A stretch of 64,000 nt of DNA, from positions 3,286,001 to 3,350,000 of the forward strand of contig CM022370.1 in the NCBI GenBank assembly GCA_011800155.1, in the 5' to 3' direction. Every line of letters begins with the position of its first letter. Positions within the stretch are counted from its first letter, which is position 1. Under the pieces are notes generated by a model. That model ran no database searches. It saw nothing but the letters and a program-made list of their open reading frames with translations, and was not told where the DNA came from. The translations under genes and the position numbers were made by a program. This DNA comes from Flammulina velutipes (taxonomy: Eukaryota; Basidiomycota; Agaricomycetes; Agaricales; Physalacriaceae). Below, in pieces: positions 58,262-64,000 of this stretch.

Positions 58262-59020
58262 TCAGTATAATAATCTAAATAGATATTCCGCACCATTATT
58301 CGAGTTGTAAAACACGGTGTCTCCAGCTGCGAGGATTATGTGAGAGGCGTAACAGATACAAAGAATTGGAACTTGCGTTTCAAATGAACCGGTATAGCTC
58401 CAGGCATGTCGAACGGGTCTGAGGGTGCCTCCATAGTGGAAGAATGTATTCGTGGTTCATCTGTACGAGGTTGATTGTTTGTGCGTCCCTGGGACGACGT
58501 ATAGACAAGAATCGTCGTAAAGTGCGCTGATATGGATATCAGCCATCTTTGCCCAGCACCACAGATAATTGAGCATACGTGTTCCATTGCAACTATAAGA
58601 AATTCTTTTAATATCACGACAATCCCTTTGAATGGACGACGGAACATACACCATGATGCCAAAGTTTCAACGCCTGACTCTCCTCCTCCTCGGTCGCATC
58701 ATTCTTCACGTCGTCCCTGTGCCAACGAAGGGCAAAGTCGTGCGCGACCGGGTTGATCAACAAGTTGAAGAGCTCTGGGCTAGCATTTCTAGACCTGTCT
58801 GCAAAGCCCGAATATGATGCACGTACCTATCTGGAGGTCATCCTGGGAACACTCCAAAAGCTCTTGAACAGCATTCGTCGCCCTGTCCCCTGTCTACCCG
58901 TCTGCAAACACTCTCGCTTGTTCTCCCAAGCCCGGGTGCATGACCATCTGCACACCCCATGACTCTGGATTATCATCGCCATAAGGCGGGAACTGTTTTC
59001 CAACCGTACCCAACCGTACA
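58262..59020 (-). pseudogene. Phytanoyl-CoA dioxygenase (PhyH)-type gene, decayed
   Basis: Minus-strand pieces line up with basidiomycete PhyH-type Fe(II)/2-oxoglutarate dioxygenases: GKQFPPYGDDNPESWGVQMV, MHPGLGEQARVFADG, NAVQELLECSQDDLQI, ELFNLLINPVAHDFALRW, the iron-binding HRDD (HxD), KLWHHG + LQWNTALYDDSCLYVVPGTH and DPFDMPGAIPVHLK + PGDTVFYN. Two introns restore LQWNTALYDD. An apparent GC-AG intron (GCAAGT...GCAG, about 58328-58376) restores VHLKPGDTVFYN exactly. Lesions: an in-frame TAG after VFADG, a 28-nt segment near 58825 too short for a normal intron, one extra base after GTHKQ, and a C-terminus that stops before the second iron His. No start codon seen. Confidence 0.68.
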
Positions 59021-59359
59021 CGAAAACAGGCAGGCAGCGCAGAGAAGAAGCAAGTGAACATCCGAGACGATCCGTTCGTCAGGAAGCACGATCCTTTGAA
59101 ATGAATAAATTAAAACGTCTGTAGGACGCGTTAGCGAAGACGCCCAGTATGCGATTTGAACTTACTAGATCCTGGCAAGAACTATGCAGAAGATGCCTCA
59201 GGCTCGGAGGGTGCAAGGGATCCCTCTGCATCTGCCTCCGCAGCCTCAGCTTCGAGGGCTTTCGCGGGGCCGTCGTTCTCTATCAAAGCCGATGAGTTTT
59301 TCTTTCGTATCATGAATTAACTCACCTTTGTTTGAGCTCCCGTACAACGATGAATGCTG
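59021..59359. other. Short region with an acidic C-terminal-like coding fragment
   Basis: A minus-strand stretch at about 59176-59280 reads ENDGPAKALEAEAAEADAEG and ends SEPEASSA with a stop, after a good 3' splice site (TTTGATAG). It may be the last exon of the neighbouring basic protein in an alternative frame, but the joint could not be made in phase. Confidence 0.25.
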
Positions 59360-59987
59360 TTATCCTCTTCGCCACCATTGGGTTGGGGCTGCAGCTTCAG
59401 CCTCAGCTTCCGCAGGCTGGTCCAGAATCGATACGACGACACCGTCAAAAACAGAGGCGCGGCTTGCGGGAGCTTCCGCTTTCTTGGGTCCTGGCTTGAA
59501 ACCTCTCCTCTTCGCAGTTTGCTTTTTCTTCCATTTGGGCTTTTCCTCTTCTTCCTTGGCTTTGCTGCGTGAGCTGCGTCTTGGAGCTTCAACAGCGGCA
59601 GCGCTTGCTCGAGTACGGCGGACGGGAGGAGCGGACGCAGATTCTCCTGCCGCATCTGACCGACGGGCTCGTTTGCCCCGCGCGGGGCTCTCTTCTTCCT
59701 TGTCATCGACTGAGGCTTTGCGCTTAGGGCTGCCACTGCGAGTGGTTTCAAAGTTGATAGCTTCTCGGAGTGCCTCATCCGCTGTGGAGAATGAGTATAG
59801 CAAAAGCCACATAAGTCAACAACATACTGTTCCCATCCTTGAAAGCTATCTGCAGATGTGTCTGCATAGCATCTGTGTTAGACAGCCACGCAAAGCCAAG
59901 GTCGCGACACATAGAACGCAGAGTTTCGGCCTTCAAGAGGTCCCAGATTGGTGCTTGCTTGACCATGGCACGAACGCACACTGTCAT
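59360..59987 (-). CDS. Basic, Lys/Arg/Ala-rich nuclear-type protein with short helical N-terminus
   Basis: Two exons joined over a 45-nt intron (near 59781-59826). The ATG at 59987 gives MTVCVRAMVKQAPIWDLLKA, then ETLRSMCRDLGFAWLSNTDA and MQTHLQIAFKDGN, a helical region of the sort found in SAP-like or small adaptor domains. The rest is highly charged: SPKRKASVDDKEEESPARGK, RSSRSKAKEEEEKPKWKKKQ and RRGFKPGPKK, ending AEAEAEAAAPTQWWRRG. Composition suits a nuclear or nucleolar DNA/RNA-binding protein. No specific family is recognised. Confidence 0.5.
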
Positions 59988-62900
59988 TGATAACCTCCAT
60001 GGCGGCAAGGCGGGTGCAAAGAGTCAACGACAGCTGATCCAGCCGGCGCGGGGCAATCTGCCCACTGGAAAATGGTCGAAAGGATGTCGTCGCGCCTGTC
60101 ACGGATAAGTCGCTCGGAGGCTGCAACAATGCAACAATGCACCATAAACCGGAACACATATGTCCGCGAGGGATGGTGGTGGACAAGACTGGAAGTCGGA
60201 TTCGCCAAGTGTATGATGATACGACCGATAGATAACGACCTGAGGAAAGCGCGTTGTTTGAGATCGGAGGATCTTATCCGGCTGACAAGGAAATGCACAA
60301 AATCTGAATATCAATGGGCCAAGGGTCAGCAATGGATAGTGGCCTTGAGAACGAGCGCTTCCTTCCTGATTCGTTTGGGCGGTCCTCGGAGCAGGGAGAC
60401 GGTCGAGGAACCCACGAGGGTTCAGCCAGCACGTAATGCTAATGCTAACTTCAGTCCGCGCGATCTGGTGGAAGTCAACAGATTATCCAAGTGCGCCTGC
60501 TCGGTGATCGGCACAGGCTCGACGAGAGGTCAAGGAATATACCCATGGGGAAAGGGGCTGTCGAAGGTTGAGCTACAGAATGGCTCGGTGTATGGAGTCG
60601 AGTGGTTCGCCGAATGAGAAATAGACGGGTGATGTCGTTCTGGCCAGTTCCGGGAGCTTGCAAAGAGAGATGTCGTTACTGCGGATACGAGCCAGTCAAA
60701 AACAGACAAAACAGAAGGAGAAGTACGCACATGGAATTGAATGTCCTTCTGGCTCGGTATGAAATCGCTCTTCTGTTTCGGAGGCGAGTACAGCGTCCGA
60801 GCCTCGATGATAGTGTTTTCAGTGAGTTAGATAACGCCCGCCTGGGAGGAATCCTAAGGGTAGGCAAGGAGCGCGGGACCACAGAGTGGCATTCAGAAGC
60901 GACGACTCATCAGTAGCGACATTAGATTGGTTCCAAGCCGCATTGGTTGATGGACATCCAGATATGGTGGAAGATCTTGGGAAATATCTCCCTCGGCAGT
61001 CTCTCCTTGCCTTGATCCCTATCTTCCGCCAAAGCGTCAGCAATGGTATCGCGCACAAGACTCCAACAGGGAGGGTAGATGAGGTTTCGGGAGTCAGGAC
61101 TCAGGACGCATACACTGCTGGGCATCACAATACGCTGTATTTCGCATATTATGAGGAGACATTCTGATTCGCATATCAGCAAGGTGTGCCAGAATTGTAC
61201 AACAGCTTACCTAAATGAACTGGCACGCGTTTCGAACGCCGTGCTGGGTTGGGGGTAAGCATCTTTGGAGTTGATTTCGTCTGCTGGGGGGAAGATGGCG
61301 AACTGGCGGTAGTCGAAAAAACCGTTATTGTGACGACTACCAGCAGAGAAGGCAAGAGGAGGAGGAGGAGCGGATGATGTCTAGAATAACTCCAAGACAT
61401 TTCAGCTTGTACGCTATGGCGCGGATATCGGTGTCTGGAGACTTGAGCAGTCTGTCCACGTTGTCCTCTGAACATGCAAGTTGGGTGACGTGCTGGGGTT
61501 CTCGACCAAGGATAGTAATAGTACTAGTAGCCAAGTATAGCATGCATCTGCGCCTGTTGAAAGTTGGTTGTTTGAAGATGAATCACAGAATAGGATCCAG
61601 AAGAATGTAGAATGAGTGAGTTGTGATATATCCTTTAGTTTGAGAATGGAGAGAGCTTGGGGGCGTCCTTCAGAATGGTTGTTACACTCCAAGTTACAAC
61701 ATCGGCCCGGAGTTGCCGGATAGCTTCGAGATTCCACCACCATGTCTATTAGCGCACTGAATTCAATTATACTGCGGCGTTTGCAGTCTCCGTCTCCCGC
61801 TTTGTCGAAGAAAGTGCCTACGACTGGAGACTCGTGTATATTTTCCCGCGTCCGACTGTCACCGCGTCGACATATCCATGCTGACCCATGCGCCGATCTA
61901 TGGTTGCTATCGCCCACTTGTTAGTCTGACAACATCTTTAATCCGAACTCGAAAGACGCAGACACCTCCAGAGCTGCCATTTTTCCTGCGCAAGCTGATC
62001 AGTGCTAGTCAGAGCTCAACGACGCGAAAGACATTCTGGGACACACTCACATCAATTATCATTCCAAGAAACTCTTTCTCACCCCCGAAGACGCTACGAT
62101 TCTCCTGTTCGCAGCATGCTGTTCGTCGTAGACACCTGAACAAAGCCCCTTGAGTCTTCGACGTCGCATCACATTAACTGTCTCTAACTGCGGACAATAT
62201 TTCGTCCCTGCGACCATTCTCGCCAAATGGAATCGGCTCTACGCTGAAAATATGTCTGTGATGGCTGCTGCTAAAGACTGTAAGCCGATGGATCCCACTA
62301 AGTACTCCTACCCCAACCCCTCCATCTGGCGTAACCCACCGCATTCACCTTATCTTGACCTTGCCTTGACAACTCCCGATTGTCACTCAAGTTCGACGCT
62401 ATCACCCGCGGTGAGTGCAGGCGACCAGCATGTCCGTATCGGTCGCATTATCTCCTATGCCAACACTAAACACTACCACTTCCCAACACTACCACTTCAG
62501 GTAAGGTCACAAGAACATCTACAAGTTCGTCTAATTTGACATAGGTTTCTAGCTCTCAGTAGCCACTTGTGGGCGTAGACGTTTCATCGGAACGCTCTTT
62601 GAGTGAGAAGCGCGCTTGGTGCTTGGTGTAAGCCGTACTACGTTGTTGGGGATTAGGATCAGAGTAAGGTAAGAACGTTGGCGTACGCGAAATGTAGACC
62701 TCGATTCTCGTCAGTAACAGTGGCGCCGGTTAGGAATAGGGCCACCATGCCCTCTGAACATGAAGGTCTCCTCTGTATATGTATCAACCTTACAAACATA
62801 TAGCGCATCTAGAATAGTAAACACATCAAACCATCAATTGGACCAGTCAAACACAGGGTGCGGGCACAAGACAATAGTTGCCACCATCGAGGCTTCCAGT

Positions 62901-64000
62901 CCCAAGCTCTCGGACCACTCGGGAATGTATACCAGCACATAGCTAATGAGTTATCTCAAATATTTTCTGACTTTGAGCTGATTTCATTGTCCGAGCTGCT
63001 TGGCTTTCTATTGATTTAAAGTGAGCACAGCCACTCATTTACGTGTGACAATGACAAGTACACGCTTACGCCATGTGCACGCTCGCTCGCGCTGTTGATA
63101 TGATGCATGCTGATGGGCAATGCTCAAACTCGCGAACATGTCTCTTTCCTTATGTCCACATTCTCTAGTGAACAAATCTTTTCGGATGCCACTTGACTTG
63201 CCCGATTTCTATACAGTGAGGTTTTTACATTTTGCACTGTTAAACCACTCAATCGCGTTCCCTTTGGCAGACGTCTTGAATCGTTATGTTCGATTTCTAC
63301 GTTTTGACAAAAAAAAACTTTGGGGCATAGGAATCAGTATTGGGACCACGTCATTCCCACACACGCGACGACTTGAAGCTGATTTCTCGTCAGAGACTGA
63401 TGCCTGGGACGACAGCCCAGAAAGCGAGTGTTCAACAATTTGGTCCTTGAGCCTCTTAGAAGCTTATTCTCCATTTTTGGCAGTTATCGACGCAGTCCAA
63501 TGTGCCCTTGACATTGCCAGCTCTATCATTGTCCGTCGCGTCCAATTCATCCTGCGCGCGAAAGCGCCACCCCGACGATCCTGTCGTTATGGCTTTCGAT
63601 ACCCTCTCAATTTTCGATTTTACCGAGAGTATACACCAAGGATGGGTAAGAAGAAGGTCAATTCGTCACTTCAATTACTTAGAAGGGGACGAGGTGAGTT
63701 TCGTCATTCTTTTGACGAACTTTACCCTTTTCCCATATACAAGAGTTGCGCCTGCGTGACTCATAAATTCAACTACGGGAAGCGGCCCTCGCCAACACCT
63801 GTCAAGTACTTTGAAGGCACGATGCGCTACTCACTGTCATACAAGAAGATGGACTTGGACTTGGTATCATCCGTGTATGTCATGTCCCCGGGAACGTGTT
63901 TAATCGAGGCGAGATATTGACAAGTATTTCCAGGGTTTTTAGACAGATATGAATGGAAACAGACACTTTCGCTTCAACTCATACTGATCCTACTGGTTCG
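59988..64000. other. Region without confident genes; possible broken solenoid-type genes
   Basis: About 4 kb. Two pieces look coding-like. At 61414-61917 (-) different frames read ADVVTWSVTTILKDAPKLSP and ACSEDNVDRLLKSPDTDIRA, in the style of armadillo/HEAT helices. At 60886-61050 (+) the frame reads LDWFQAALVDGHPDMVEDLG. They lie on opposite strands and no gene model joins them. The 266-codon frame at 63120-63920 (+) has no recognised motif. I see no RNA gene. Confidence 0.3.

Noticed and set aside
58457..58662. Separate small proteins at the PhyH locus
   Set aside because: The overlapping frames are intron and frameshift products of one PhyH-type gene; correct splicing joins them into the family's conserved blocks.
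63120..63920. 266-codon plus-strand frame
   Set aside because: No motif, uneven composition, and a competing frame at 63502-63759 looks equally coding-like. Not enough support for a gene.

Overview
The window is eukaryotic, gene-dense chromosomal DNA of a filamentous basidiomycete, most likely an Agaricomycete. The reasons are the many short introns (about 45-60 nt, GT-AG, with CTAAY/ACTAA-like branch sites), the Zn2Cys6, Gti1/Pac2 and F-box/LRR proteins in basidiomycete style, and a GH18 chitinase, a methyltransferase and an O-fucosyltransferase-like protein of types common in mushroom genomes. There is no operon structure. Genes lie on both strands and each has its own promoter. All gene models here were built by eye from reading frames and splice sites, so exon edges are inferred.

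Positions 1-21100 are mostly housekeeping: a possible MITE at the left edge, an AFG1-like mitochondrial ATPase, a secretory FKBP isomerase ending in RDEL, an aromatic-type aminotransferase, a YMC-like mitochondrial carrier, a C2H2 zinc-finger protein, a GH18 chitinase, an SDR oxidoreductase, an O-fucosyltransferase-like type II membrane protein, mevalonate diphosphate decarboxylase, a CDF/TMEM163-like membrane protein with a Cys/His tail, and a membrane-anchored glutaredoxin-like protein without its active-site Cys. After a 2.7 kb gene-poor stretch, positions 23700-40500 hold a Gti1/Pac2 regulator, a Vps3844-like ER/vacuolar protein, an F-box protein, a Chk2/Cds1-type FHA kinase, a Zn2Cys6 regulator with a 6-nt exon, an F-box/LRR protein, a His-rich membrane-anchored methyltransferase-like protein, and a choline/ethanolamine phosphotransferase.

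The most interesting locus is 40819-42662. A UstYa-family (DUF3328) gene with both HxxHC motifs is divergent from a small five-exon secreted protein. That protein carries three near-identical repeats with the core VPYANGEGG(R/S)WW, and each repeat is exactly one phase-0 exon. UstYa-like oxidases cyclise repeat precursors in ascomycete dikaritin RiPPs such as ustiloxin and asperipin. This pair therefore looks like a minimal, possibly undescribed basidiomycete RiPP locus sharing a 322-bp promoter.

From about 44 kb the window becomes accessory: a Pro/Ser-rich single-TM protein, a SAP-like-motif protein, long stretches without clear genes, a divergent XPG/GEN1-type nuclease-like protein with altered catalytic motifs, a dead non-LTR reverse-transcriptase fragment, an unrecognised multi-exon protein, a decayed phytanoyl-CoA dioxygenase-type gene with an apparent GC-AG intron, and a basic nuclear-type protein. 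The last 4 kb show no confident gene.
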